This document shows, one piece after another, positions 42,076 through 50,487 of a stretch of DNA of 64,000 bases; the stretch's first letter is position 1; each line of letters starts with the position of its first letter. A program made the translations under genes and the position numbers. This stretch comes from Nocardioides sp. URHA0020. Its GTDB lineage: Bacteria; Actinomycetota; Actinomycetes; Propionibacteriales; Nocardioidaceae. Where the stretch lies: the NCBI RefSeq assembly GCF_000620705.1, contig NZ_KK211167.1, positions 233,358-297,357 on the forward strand, given 5' to 3'. A model generated the notes under the pieces. It searched no databases. It saw nothing but the letters and a program-made list of their open reading frames with translations, and had not been told where the DNA came from.

Positions 42076-43680
42076 ATGTCCGCGCACCCGATCGCCGACC
42101 TCTGGCGCGCCTCGAAGAAGAAGCCGAAGAAGCACCGGCCCACGAAGCACAAGCCGAAGAAGAAGAAGCCGAAGCGCAAGCCGACGCCCAAGCCCAAGCC
42201 CAAGCCGACGCCCAAGCCGACGCCGACCGGCTACACCCCCGGCAGCTACCCGCGCACGCCGCTGCTCGCGACCCCCGCGCGGCACCTGGCGAACCGGTTC
42301 AGCTACGGCATCACCCCCGCCCTCGCCGACGAGGTCCGGACGGCCGGTGGCCACCTGGCGTGGTTCGACCAGCAGCTCGCGACGGCGTACGACGGCAGCG
42401 CCGACGACCTGTGCGACTGGTGGCCCGACCTGCACCGCGACGCGGCCGACCTCTACCAGCGCAGCGTCAACAGCGTCCGGAGCGGCTCCGAGGTCGCCCA
42501 GGACTACGGACGACGCTCGCTGATGCGCCGGGTCACGTCGCCGCGCCAGGTGCTGGAGGTGATGACGGAGTTCTGGGAGAACCACTTCCACGTGCCGGCC
42601 ACCGGCGACAACACCTACGTCTTCCGGGCGCCGTACGGCGAGGTCATCCGCGCCGGCGCCCTCGGCCGGTTCGACGACCTGCTCAAGGCGGCCGTCCTGC
42701 ACCCGGCGATGCTCTTCTACCTCGGTGCCCACGCATCGACCCGGACCAAGCCCAACGAGAACCTCGGGCGCGAGCTCCTCGAGCTGCACACCGTCGGGAT
42801 CGGCAGCTACGGCGAGGACGACGTCAAGGCCTCCGCCCGGATCCTCACCGGCTACAAGGTCGACGCCTACAAGACCTGGGCGGCGTCGTACGAGACCTCG
42901 TGGCACTGGACCGGCGCCGTGCAGGTGATGGGCTTCTCGGACCCGAACGCCGGCTCCGACGGACGGTCCACCACCCAGGCCTACCTCACCTACCTCGCCC
43001 ACCACCCGGCCACGGCACACCGGATCGCGCTCAAGCTCGTGCGCAACTTCGTCAGCGACACGCCGCCGGCGGCGCTGGTGGACCGGCTCGCGCAGGTCTA
43101 CCTGGACAACGACACGGCGATCCGGCCGGTGCTGCGGGCGCTGGTCCGGTCGGCCGAGTTCGCGGCCGCCGTCGATGCCAAGCTCCGCGACGCCGACGAG
43201 GACATCGCCGCCACCTACCGGCTCCTCGGCGTCCGGGTGGCCGTCCCGACCGGGCCGGACTCCGGCGCCAACCAGATGTACTGGCAGGTGCGAGCGTTGG
43301 GGCTGGCGCCCTTCTCGTGGCCGCGCCCGGACGGCCAGCCCGTCGACAACGCCGCGTGGGCGTCGCCGACGCGGGTGATCGCCTCCATGTCGCAGCACTG
43401 GAGCATGGCCGGCGGCTGGTGGCCCAACCAGGACGTCACGTTCCGGACGCCGGCGTCGTGGCGACCGCAGCCCACGCCGGTGGCCTTCCGGGACCTGGTC
43501 GACCACCTGTCCCGGCTGCTGCTGCACCGCCCCTCGACGGCCCGTCTGCTGAAGGCGTGCTGCGAGGCCGCCGAGCAGAGCCCGGGTACGCCGATCGGCG
43601 CCACCCACGACCTCTACGGCTGGCGCTGGCCGCGCCTGGTCGGCGCCATCCTCGACAGCCCCGACTTCTACGCCCGATGA
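42076..43680 (+). CDS. DUF1800 protein, copy 1, with Lys/Pro-rich N-terminus
   Basis: A 534-residue DUF1800 protein. Core blocks are AARHLANRF-like ARHLANRFSYGITP, VMTEFWENHFHV, NENLGRELLELHTVGIG and LTYLAHHPATAHRIALKLV. DUF1800 genes typically sit beside DUF1501 genes, as here; the function is unknown. Unusually, no signal peptide is visible. Instead residues about 15-50 are a Lys/Pro-rich tract (KKPKRKPTPKPKPKPTPKPT), like a wall-spanning linker. GGGGGA precedes the ATG at 42076. The second copy at 46031 has a Tat-like signal, and its leader is related base for base. Confidence 0.87.
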   Translation: MSAHPIADLWRASKKKPKKHRPTKHKPKKKKPKRKPTPKPKPKPTPKPTPTGYTPGSYPRTPLLATPARHLANRFSYGITPALADEVRTAGGHLAWFDQQLATAYDGSADDLCDWWPDLHRDAADLYQRSVNSVRSGSEVAQDYGRRSLMRRVTSPRQVLEVMTEFWENHFHVPATGDNTYVFRAPYGEVIRAGALGRFDDLLKAAVLHPAMLFYLGAHASTRTKPNENLGRELLELHTVGIGSYGEDDVKASARILTGYKVDAYKTWAASYETSWHWTGAVQVMGFSDPNAGSDGRSTTQAYLTYLAHHPATAHRIALKLVRNFVSDTPPAALVDRLAQVYLDNDTAIRPVLRALVRSAEFAAAVDAKLRDADEDIAATYRLLGVRVAVPTGPDSGANQMYWQVRALGLAPFSWPRPDGQPVDNAAWASPTRVIASMSQHWSMAGGWWPNQDVTFRTPASWRPQPTPVAFRDLVDHLSRLLLHRPSTARLLKACCEAAEQSPGTPIGATHDLYGWRWPRLVGAILDSPDFYAR

Positions 43681-43699
43681 CCGAGAGGAGACGATCCCG

Positions 43700-44980
43700 A
43701 TGACGACTCACGACACCACCGCCACCGACGGCGCGTGCGGCTGCCCCGACGGGCCCCGGATCGCCGCGACCCGGCGAGGAGTGCTCCGTGGGGCCGCGCT
43801 CGCCGGTGCCACGATGGCCTTCGGGTCGACCATGGTCACGCTCGACGTACGGCGTGACCCCGCGGCGGCGGCCACCGCGGCCAGGTCCGCCGTCGTGCTG
43901 CTGTCCCTGCGGGGCGCGGCCGACGGGCTCTCACTGGTCGTGCCGCACCAGGAGGCCGCCTACTACGCCGCCCGCCCGGGGATCGCCGTACCGGCCGCCT
44001 CGCTGCTCGCGAAGGACGCGACCTTCGGCCTGCACCCGTCCCTCGCACCGCTGCTGCCCCTGTGGGAGACGGGCCGGCTGGCCGCGATCCACGCCACCGG
44101 TCTCCCGGTCGCCAACCGGTCGCACTTCTCGGCCATGGAGGAGATCGAGGACGCCGACCCCGGATCCGCGGCCCGGGTCGGCTGGCTCAACCGCCTGGTC
44201 GGCGCCGCGGCGTCGGGCTCCACCCTCGAGGCCCTCGCCGTCGGCAACGGCCTGCCGGCCTCGATGCTGGGCCCGGAGCCGGCGATGTCCTTCCGCTCGC
44301 TCGAGTCCGCCACCATCGGCGGCGCCGACAAGTGGGACCCCCAGGCGACCCGGATGCGCTCGCTGCAGACGCTCTGGGGCTCCTCGACGTCGCCCCTGGC
44401 CGGCGCCGCCCGCACCGCCCTGAGTGCCGTGGTCGACCTCGGGCCCGCCAAGGCCCAGCCCGACCACGTCGCGGCGTACCCCAACAGCGACCTGGGCCGC
44501 GCGCTCTCGGCGGTCGCCCGCACGCTGCGCGCCGACCTCGGGGTCTCCGCGGTGACGGTCGACAGCGGCAACTGGGACATGCACGTCGGCCTGGGCCGGT
44601 CGACCGGGGGCTGGATGCAGCGCAACGCGACCGACCTGGCCGCGGGGATCGCGGCCTTCTTCGCCGACCTCGGGGGCATGGCCGACCGGGTCACGCTGGT
44701 GACGCTCAGCGAGTTCGGGCGCCGCGTCCAGGAGAACGGCACGGGTGGGCTCGACCACGGCTGGGGCAACGTGATGTTCGCGGCCGGCGCCGGGGTGAAG
44801 GGCGGTCGCTACTACGGCCGGTGGCCGGGGCTGCAGAACACCGGGGACGCCGACCTGTCGGTGACGACCGACTTCCGCAGCGTGCTCGCGGAGGTCGTGC
44901 GGGCCCGGACCTCGGCCAGCGTCGCCACCGTCTTCCCCGGCTTCGCGCCCGAGACCGTGGGCTTCATGACGGGCCTGTGA
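43700..44980 (+). CDS. DUF1501 protein, copy 1, Tat-exported
   Basis: A 426-residue DUF1501 protein with a twin-arginine signal (ATRRGVLRGAALAGATMAFG). DUF1501 has an alkaline-phosphatase/sulfatase-like fold; visible blocks are SLRGAADGLSLVVPH, NRSHFSAMEEIEDADPG, SGNWDMHVGLG, TLSEFGRRVQENGTGGLDHG and GAGVKGGRYYGRWPGL. Possible metal ligands are the Asp/His of NWDMH and LDHG. The gene follows DUF1800 copy 1 by 19 bp, forming the conserved pair. Activity is not established. It converges on the GNAT gene with no gap. Confidence 0.87.
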   Translation: MTTHDTTATDGACGCPDGPRIAATRRGVLRGAALAGATMAFGSTMVTLDVRRDPAAAATAARSAVVLLSLRGAADGLSLVVPHQEAAYYAARPGIAVPAASLLAKDATFGLHPSLAPLLPLWETGRLAAIHATGLPVANRSHFSAMEEIEDADPGSAARVGWLNRLVGAAASGSTLEALAVGNGLPASMLGPEPAMSFRSLESATIGGADKWDPQATRMRSLQTLWGSSTSPLAGAARTALSAVVDLGPAKAQPDHVAAYPNSDLGRALSAVARTLRADLGVSAVTVDSGNWDMHVGLGRSTGGWMQRNATDLAAGIAAFFADLGGMADRVTLVTLSEFGRRVQENGTGGLDHGWGNVMFAAGAGVKGGRYYGRWPGLQNTGDADLSVTTDFRSVLAEVVRARTSASVATVFPGFAPETVGFMTGL

Positions 44981-45898
44981 TCAGAGGTCGATCGCCCGGT
45001 TGACCCAGGTCTGGCTCACCGTCATGCCGACCTTCTCGTAGAGGCCCAGGGCGCCGGTGCGGGAGTCGGTGCTCAGGCCCGAGGTGGTCGCACCGTGGGA
45101 GCGCGCCACCGCGAACGCGTCCACCAGCATCGCCTGCGCGATCCCCTTGCCACGCTGGTCCTTGCGGGTCGCCAGCCGGTCGACGTACCCCTCGGTGCCG
45201 AACGGGTAGATGACCGTCACGCCGACGGTCGCGCCGGCGGGGTCGACGACCATCCGGAGGTTCCAGGCTTCGAAGCCCGGACGCCCGACGGTGCGGGCCA
45301 GGAAGTCGTCGTACGGCTCCCGGTCGCGCACCGACCACTCGAGGAAGGCGTCCTCGAGCACGGTCCAGCAGGCGGGGTAGTCGTCGGGGGTCGCCTCGCG
45401 GATCGCGTAGCCCGCGGGCAGGTCCCGCTCCGGCACGGTCGCGCCCTCCGGCAGCTGGAGCACCCAGCTCTCCCAGCGCACGTGGTAGCCCAGCGCGCCG
45501 AGCAGCAGGTCGCCGGCGGACCCGCGCGGCACCGGCATCCCGACGACGGTGGCACCGGCCGCGCGGGCGCGGTCCTGCATCCAGCCCGCGAGGGCCGTGC
45601 CGATGCCGCGGCCGCGGTGGTCGGGATGCACGGCGGCGTCCCCGCGGTCGGCTCCCATGTGCTCGGCGTAGGCCACCAGGCGATCACCGTCGAAGACGCC
45701 GACGGTGCCGGCGCCGACGTCGTACGACGGCCGCTGCCAGTCGCCGACGATGTCGGCCTCCTCGATGCTGACCTCGCCGGTGTCGTGGAGCTCCTGGGCC
45801 GCCATCACCTCGGCGACCGCGCCGGCGTCGGACATGGTCAGGGGGCGCGCGGCGAGGCCGGCGGGCAGGTCGAGCGAGCGGTCGACAGGTGCTGGCAT
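44981..45898 (-). CDS. double-domain GNAT acetyltransferase
   Basis: A 305-residue protein with two GNAT domains. The first acetyl-CoA loop is VHPDHRGRGIGTALAGWM and the second TRKDQRGKGIAQAMLVDAF. It would transfer an acetyl group to an amine, such as an antibiotic, amino acid or peptide. The ATG at 45898 has GAGG nine bases upstream; the ATG three codons earlier has none at proper spacing. It sits between the two DUF1800/DUF1501 pairs on the opposite strand, and its link with them is unclear. Confidence 0.87.
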   Translation of the reverse strand: MPAPVDRSLDLPAGLAARPLTMSDAGAVAEVMAAQELHDTGEVSIEEADIVGDWQRPSYDVGAGTVGVFDGDRLVAYAEHMGADRGDAAVHPDHRGRGIGTALAGWMQDRARAAGATVVGMPVPRGSAGDLLLGALGYHVRWESWVLQLPEGATVPERDLPAGYAIREATPDDYPACWTVLEDAFLEWSVRDREPYDDFLARTVGRPGFEAWNLRMVVDPAGATVGVTVIYPFGTEGYVDRLATRKDQRGKGIAQAMLVDAFAVARSHGATTSGLSTDSRTGALGLYEKVGMTVSQTWVNRAIDL

Positions 45899-46030
45899 GA
45901 CCGCCATCCTCGCGGCACCGGTCCAGTCCCGTCAGCCGATTTCCCTCCGGAACCTCAACCCGTCGCCCCACGGGCCGATCGGAGGGGTGCTCGACATGGA
46001 TATCGACCCCCTAGGACACGGACGTCCGCG

Positions 46031-47596
46031 ATGACTACTGATGCGCCCACGCGCCGCCATGCCCTCCGCCTCGCCGGAGGCGCCACCGCTGCTGCCGGCA
46101 CGCTCGCCACCGGCGCCGCCTCGCCTGCCGAGGCCGCACGGCTGACCTACGGCCCGGGCCGCTACTCCCGCACGCGGCTGCTGAGCGTGCAGCAGCGCCA
46201 CCTCGCCAACCGGTTCAGCTACGGCATCACGCCCCGGCTGGCCACCGAGATCCGCTCGGCCGGTGGACACCTCGCGTGGTTCGACCGGCAGCTCGCGACG
46301 GCGTACGACGGCAGCGCCGACCGCCTGTGCGACTGGTGGCCCGACCTGCACCGCAGCGCGGTCGAGCTGTGGACCCGCACCAACGCCGGGGGTCGCGGTG
46401 GCTGGGAGGTCATGTGGGACTACGGCAACCGGACGATGATGCGCCGGATGGTGTCCCCGCGCCAGGTGCTGGAGGTGATGACGGAGTTCTGGGAGAACCA
46501 CTTCCACGTCGCCCTGACCTCCGACAACATCTACACCTTCCGCGCCGACTACGGCGAGGTCGTGCGCCGGCACGCGCTCGGCCGGTTCGAGGACCTGCTC
46601 AAGGCCGCCGTCCTGCATCCCGCGATGCTGATGTTCCTCGGCAACGCGACCTCCACGAAGGCGCACCCCAACGAGAACCTCGGCCGCGAGCTGCTCGAGC
46701 TGCACACGGTGGGGATCGGCAGCTACGGCGAGGACGACGTCAAGAGCTCCGCCCGCATCCTCACCGGGCATCGCGTCGACCTCTACCGGACGTGGGCCGC
46801 CTCCTACGTCCCGAGCGACCACTGGACCGGCCCGGTGCGGGTCATGGACTTCACGCACGACAACGCCGCCGCGGACGGTCGTGAGGTCTCCGACGCCTAC
46901 CTCTCCTACCTGGCGCACCACCCCGCGACCGCGCACCGGATCGCGACCAAGCTGGTCAAGGCCTTCGTCAGCGACTCCGTCCCGGCCGGCCTGGTCGACC
47001 GCCTCGCCACCGTCTACCTCCGCAACGACACCGAGATCGTCCCGGTGCTCAAGGCCTTGGTGCGTACGCCGGAGTTCAAGTCGGCCGTCGACAAGAAGGT
47101 GCGCGACGGCGACGAGGACGTGCTCGCGACGTACCGCCTGCTGGGCGTCGGGGTGAAGAGGCCCCGGACCGAGGTCTCGGCCGCCAACCAGGTCTACTGG
47201 CAGACGGCCATGCTCGGCCTGGCGCCGCTGACCTGGCCGCGGCCGGACGGACAGCCGGTCGACAACGCCTCGTGGTCCTCGCCGACCCGGGCGCTGGCGT
47301 CGATGAGCTTCCACTGGGACGTCATCAACGGCTGGTGGCCCGGCGACGCGGTCACCTTCCCGCGGCCGCGCTCGTGGATGCCGCGGGCGAGGCCGATGCA
47401 GTTCCGCACCCTCGTGGACCACATGTCACGCAGGCTGCTGCACCGACCCTCGACCGCGGCCCTGCTCAAGGCCTGCTGCGAGGCCGCCGAGCTCCGGCCG
47501 ACGACCCGGATCGGCCGCGGCTCCGCGCTCTTCACCACCGCCTGGCCCCGCGTCGTCGCGACCATCCTCGACAGCCCCGCCTTCTACCAGCGCTGA
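46031..47596 (+). CDS. DUF1800 protein, copy 2, exported
   Basis: A 521-residue paralogue of the gene at 42076; long stretches are identical or nearly so (RQVLEVMTEFWENHFHV, NENLGRELLELHTVGIGSY, ILTGHRVDLYRTWAASY). Unlike copy 1 it begins with a signal sequence containing RR (PTRRHALRLAGGATAAAGTL) with an AxA-type end, so it is probably Tat-exported. Its leader matches that of copy 1 (GGACACGGAyGTCCGCG); the base change ATG to ACG there moves the start nine bases downstream to 46031. Function unknown. Confidence 0.9.
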   Translation: MTTDAPTRRHALRLAGGATAAAGTLATGAASPAEAARLTYGPGRYSRTRLLSVQQRHLANRFSYGITPRLATEIRSAGGHLAWFDRQLATAYDGSADRLCDWWPDLHRSAVELWTRTNAGGRGGWEVMWDYGNRTMMRRMVSPRQVLEVMTEFWENHFHVALTSDNIYTFRADYGEVVRRHALGRFEDLLKAAVLHPAMLMFLGNATSTKAHPNENLGRELLELHTVGIGSYGEDDVKSSARILTGHRVDLYRTWAASYVPSDHWTGPVRVMDFTHDNAAADGREVSDAYLSYLAHHPATAHRIATKLVKAFVSDSVPAGLVDRLATVYLRNDTEIVPVLKALVRTPEFKSAVDKKVRDGDEDVLATYRLLGVGVKRPRTEVSAANQVYWQTAMLGLAPLTWPRPDGQPVDNASWSSPTRALASMSFHWDVINGWWPGDAVTFPRPRSWMPRARPMQFRTLVDHMSRRLLHRPSTAALLKACCEAAELRPTTRIGRGSALFTTAWPRVVATILDSPAFYQR

Positions 47597-47614
47597 CCCC
47601 GACGGAGACATCTG

Positions 47615-48925
47615 ATGAGTGCCCTGCCCCTCGAGCCCGCCGACCTGGCCGACTGCGACTGCCGCCCCGCGAGCCGCGACCTCGGCGCACCGGTCCCGAC
47701 CCCGAGCCGACGCGCGCTGCTGCGCGGCGCCGCCCTGGCCGGCGCCACCACGATGTTCGGATCCGCCGCGGTCACGCTCGGCCCGGCCCTGGGCCCGGCC
47801 GCTGCGGCGTCCGTCCGCCGTCGGCCGACCCCGGCCATCGTCGTCATCTCGCTGCGCGGCGCCGCCGACGGGCTGTCGCTGGTGGTCCCGCACGGCGACC
47901 CCGTCTACTACCAGTCCCGACCCGGCATCGGCATCGCGGCGAGCGCGCTCGTCGGCGCGGACGGCTTCTTCGGGATGCACCCCGCGATGGCGCCGCTGCT
48001 GCCGCTGTGGAACTCCGGCAAGCTCGCGGCGATCCACGCCACCGGGCTGCCCGCGCCCAACCGCTCGCACTTCGCGGCGATGGAGGAGCTCGAGGACGCC
48101 GACCCCGGGTCGTCGCGTCGGGTCGGCTGGCTCAACCGGCTGGTCGGCAACGACAACGTGAGCTCGACGCTCCAGGGCCTGGTCGTCGGCTCGAGCGTCC
48201 CGACCTCGATGGTCGGTCCGGAGCCGGTGATGTCCTTCGCCAGCCTCGACACCGCCAACCTGGCCGGTGGCGACCGGGAGAGCGACCCGCGCGGCCGACG
48301 GGTGCAGGCGCTGCGCACCCAGTGGACCGGCCGGACGACCATGTCCCGCGGCTTCCGCGAGGCCCTCGACGCGGTGGTCGACCTGGACCCGGCGCGCGCC
48401 CAGCGCGATCGTCGCCGGCTCTACCCCGAGGGTGACCTCGGCGACGCCCTCTCCTCGGTCGCCCGCACCCTGCGGGCCAACCTGGGTGTCTCGGCCGTCA
48501 CCGTCGACAGCGGCGACTGGGACATGCACCTCGGGCTCGGCCACGCGGGCGGCGGCTGGATGAAGCGCAACGCCGGCAACCTGGCGTCCTCGATCGCGGC
48601 GTTCTTCGCCGACCTCGGCAGTGCCGGAGAGCGGGTGACGCTGGTGACGATCAGCGAGTTCGGTCGCCGCGTCCAGGAGAACGCGAATGGCGGGCTCGAC
48701 CACGGCTGGGGCAACGTGATGCTGGCCGCGGGCGCCGGCGTGAAGGGCGGGCGCTACTACGGCACCTGGCCCGGTCTGCAGAACGGCCTGGACGCCGACC
48801 TCGCGGTCACGACCGACTACCGCAGCGTGCTGGCCGAGATCGTGGCCGCGCGCACGACCGCGTCGCCGGCACAGGTCTTCCCCGGCTTCCAGCGCGAGCA
48901 CCTCGGGTTCATGACCGGCCAGTAG
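47615..48925 (+). CDS. DUF1501 protein, copy 2, Tat-exported
   Basis: A 436-residue paralogue of the gene at 43700 with a twin-arginine signal (PSRRALLRGAALAGATTMFG). The same fold blocks appear: SLRGAADGLSLVVPHGD, NRSHFAAMEELEDADPG, SGDWDMHLGLGHAGGG and TISEFGRRVQENANGGLDHG. It follows DUF1800 copy 2 by 18 bp, mirroring the first pair. Both pairs probably act outside the membrane. A strong terminator follows its stop. Confidence 0.9.
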   Translation: MSALPLEPADLADCDCRPASRDLGAPVPTPSRRALLRGAALAGATTMFGSAAVTLGPALGPAAAASVRRRPTPAIVVISLRGAADGLSLVVPHGDPVYYQSRPGIGIAASALVGADGFFGMHPAMAPLLPLWNSGKLAAIHATGLPAPNRSHFAAMEELEDADPGSSRRVGWLNRLVGNDNVSSTLQGLVVGSSVPTSMVGPEPVMSFASLDTANLAGGDRESDPRGRRVQALRTQWTGRTTMSRGFREALDAVVDLDPARAQRDRRRLYPEGDLGDALSSVARTLRANLGVSAVTVDSGDWDMHLGLGHAGGGWMKRNAGNLASSIAAFFADLGSAGERVTLVTISEFGRRVQENANGGLDHGWGNVMLAAGAGVKGGRYYGTWPGLQNGLDADLAVTTDYRSVLAEIVAARTTASPAQVFPGFQREHLGFMTGQ

Positions 48926-48941
48926 TCGGTGTCGACGTACG

Positions 48942-48976
48942 ACGAAGGCCCGCCCCCTCCGGGGACGGGCCTTCGT
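48942..48976. terminator. strong terminator hairpin after the second DUF1501 gene
   Basis: Perfect 11-bp arms ACGAAGGCCCG and CGGGCCTTCGT enclose a 13-base loop whose CCCC/GGGG can extend the stem. It lies between convergent genes, 16 bp after the DUF1501 stop and 22 bp from the YceI stop, so it can serve both strands. Confidence 0.85.
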
Positions 48977-48998
48977 GCGGTGCAGGTGGTGCGGAGGA

Positions 48999-49595
48999 TC
49001 AGGAGGCGTTCTGGATCGCCGAGATGTCGAACTCGAGCTTGATCTTCTCGGAGACGAGGACGCCGCCGGTCTCGAGCGCCGCGTTCCAGGTGAGGCCCCA
49101 GTCCTTGCGGTTGATGCTGGTGCCGCCCTCGAAGCCGATGCGCAGGTTGCCGAAGGGGTCGCGCGCCGAGCCGTTGGACTCGAACTCGATGGTGATCGGC
49201 TTCGTCACACCCTTGATGGTGAGGTCACCGGTGACCACCCAGTCGTCGCCGTCGCGCTCGACCTGGGTGGAGGAGAAGGTGATCTCCTTGTTGTTCTCGG
49301 CGTCGAAGAAGTCGGCCGACTTCAGGTGGCCGTCGCGGTCCGCGACACCGGTGTCGATGCTGGCGGTCTGGATGGTGAGGGAGACGTGCGAGTTCGCGGG
49401 GGTGGCCGCGTCGACGTGGGCGGTGCCGGAGAACTCGGTGAACTGACCGCGGACCGTGGTCACCATCGCGTGGCGGGTGCTGAAGCCGAGGCGCGTGTGG
49501 GTCGGGTCGATGGTGTAGTCGCCGGAGATGTCCTCGACGGCGGTGGTTGGGGCGTCGAACTGCGGCTCGGCGGACTTGCGGTTGAAGATCGACAT
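48999..49595 (-). CDS. YceI family lipid-binding protein
   Basis: A 198-residue lipocalin-like beta-barrel of the YceI family, which binds polyisoprenoid or other lipids. Blocks are YTIDPTHTRLGFSTRHAMVTTVRGQF, HLKSADFFDAENNKEITF and TIKGVTKPITIEFE. No signal peptide is seen, so it is probably cytosolic in this organism, as in other actinobacteria. AGGAGCCACC precedes the ATG at 49595. An imperfect GTTGAACGTTTGAC palindrome about 30 bp upstream may be an operator, for example for a MarR-type regulator. Confidence 0.92.
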   Translation of the reverse strand: MSIFNRKSAEPQFDAPTTAVEDISGDYTIDPTHTRLGFSTRHAMVTTVRGQFTEFSGTAHVDAATPANSHVSLTIQTASIDTGVADRDGHLKSADFFDAENNKEITFSSTQVERDGDDWVVTGDLTIKGVTKPITIEFESNGSARDPFGNLRIGFEGGTSINRKDWGLTWNAALETGGVLVSEKIKLEFDISAIQNAS

Positions 49596-49730
49596 GGTGG
49601 CTCCTGGTGGCGGTAGGTGGTTGTTGAACGTTTGACTACCCTAACCGGACCTGGGTCCGATTCATTCCCCCTGCCCAGAACGCGTCGGATCATGCGCCCC
49701 GACGTCACCCGGCGCGCGCCGAAATGGCCT

Positions 49731-49762
49731 CGACCCCGCCCGGAGCTCTCCGGGCGGGGTCG
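49731..49762. terminator. terminator hairpin after the 44-residue ORF
   Basis: A perfect 15-bp stem (CGACCCCGCCCGGAG and its complement) around a CT turn. On the minus strand it lies 14 bp after the stop of the small ORF at 49777-49911, which supports that ORF being a real short transcript. Confidence 0.8.
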
Positions 49763-49776
49763 GGCGGACGCGTCGG

Positions 49777-49911
49777 TCAGGCGGCGTGCGTGACGGGCGT
49801 GGCCGGCGCGGTGGTGTCGATCCAGTGCGCCTCCAGGTGCGTGCGGCCCTGGAGGTCGGTCACCGGGACCCAGGTCTGCACGAGGCCAGTGGCCGTCGAG
49901 TTGTTCGTCAT
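49777..49911 (-). CDS. 44-residue conserved-looking small protein
   Basis: An ORF of 44 codons starting MTNNSTATGLVQTWVPVTD and continuing LQGRTHLEAHWIDTTAP. I recall many short actinobacterial ORFs with the same Q-TWVPV-D-GRT-x-EAxW core, but I cannot search. It has its own upstream direct repeat resembling a PHO box and its own terminator hairpin. GGGGGT lies four bases before the ATG. There is no signal peptide or membrane segment. A role in the phosphate-starvation response is inferred only from the repeat. Confidence 0.6.
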   Translation of the reverse strand: MTNNSTATGLVQTWVPVTDLQGRTHLEAHWIDTTAPATPVTHAA

Positions 49912-49935
49912 GGGGACCCCCGTCATTCGCTCCGT

Positions 49936-49957
49936 GTTCACCTTCTGTTCACCTAAG
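49936..49957. promoter_or_regulatory. PHO-box-like direct repeat
   Basis: Two 11-nt units, GTTCACCTTCT and GTTCACCTAAG, stand head to tail. Streptomyces PhoP boxes are direct repeats of 11-nt units with the core GTTCACC. The box ends 25 bp before the 44-residue ORF on the minus strand and lies about 215 bp before the small gene at 50173. Confidence 0.55.
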
Positions 49958-50129
49958 GTAGCCCATCCCCACCTGGGGTGTCACTTCTTCGACGAAATCG
50001 CTCCCGTCCCCCCACCTGAGTGCGCGTAGCCCCCTGCGGCAGGGGTCGGCGCTCCATCTGGGCGGTGGAGGTGCCACCGGACGGCGGTCGTATGCCAATG
50101 TGGCCGGCCGGAACGGACCGAATCCAGCA

Positions 50130-50153
50130 TTTCTGCCCGTATTCGGGCAGGAA
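50130..50153. promoter_or_regulatory. hairpin in the leader of the gene before glmS
   Basis: TTTCTGCCCG-TATT-CGGGCAGGAA gives a 10-bp stem with one G-T pair. It ends 19 bases before the ATG at 50173. It could be an operator, an RNA element or an mRNA-stabilising stem. It is unlike the E. coli or Gram-positive glmS control elements. Confidence 0.4.
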
Positions 50154-50172
50154 CTTGCGTTTCGGTGCGGGG

Positions 50173-50472
50173 ATGCGAACCATCGTCCCCGTGCCGACAG
50201 CCTCCCGCCCCGGGCCCGACCCGGATTTGGTGGACCACATCGCGACCAGCACCGGTCTCTCGCCCGCCGAGGCCGCCCGGGTGGTGGAGGACGTCGTCGC
50301 GTTCCACGCGGAGCCGGTCGAGGACTACGTCCGGCGGCGGCACGCCCACCTGAAGACCTACGGCGCGAAGAACCCCGAGATCTTCGCGCGGATCGCCGAG
50401 GAGCTGGCCGCCCGGGTGGTCGCCGCTCCCCGGCTCACCGAGCGCCAGCTCCGGCGCCTCGTCTACGGATAG
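50173..50472 (+). CDS. small protein of unknown function upstream of glmS
   Basis: A 99-residue, mostly helical, charged protein. After a Pro-rich start (MRTIVPVPTASRPGPDPD) comes LVDHIATSTGLSPAEAARVVEDVVAFH and a basic tail (RLTERQLRRLVYG). It ends 15 bp before glmS and reads the same way, so they may share a transcript. The ATG at 50173 follows a GGGG run; longer readings have no codon support. No family recognised. Confidence 0.7.
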   Translation: MRTIVPVPTASRPGPDPDLVDHIATSTGLSPAEAARVVEDVVAFHAEPVEDYVRRRHAHLKTYGAKNPEIFARIAEELAARVVAAPRLTERQLRRLVYG

Positions 50473-50487
50473 CAGAGGACATCGAAC

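Noticed and set aside
41931..42215. Longer N-terminus for the LLM oxidoreductase containing a Gly/Phe-rich hydrophobic run
   Set aside because: The run is the antisense of the Lys/Pro-rich tract of the DUF1800 gene on the other strand; the family N-terminus begins at 41930.
49624..49640. MarR-type operator before YceI (GTTGAACGTTTGAC)
   Set aside because: Two of seven base pairs in the palindrome are mismatched, so it is mentioned with the gene but not listed as a site.
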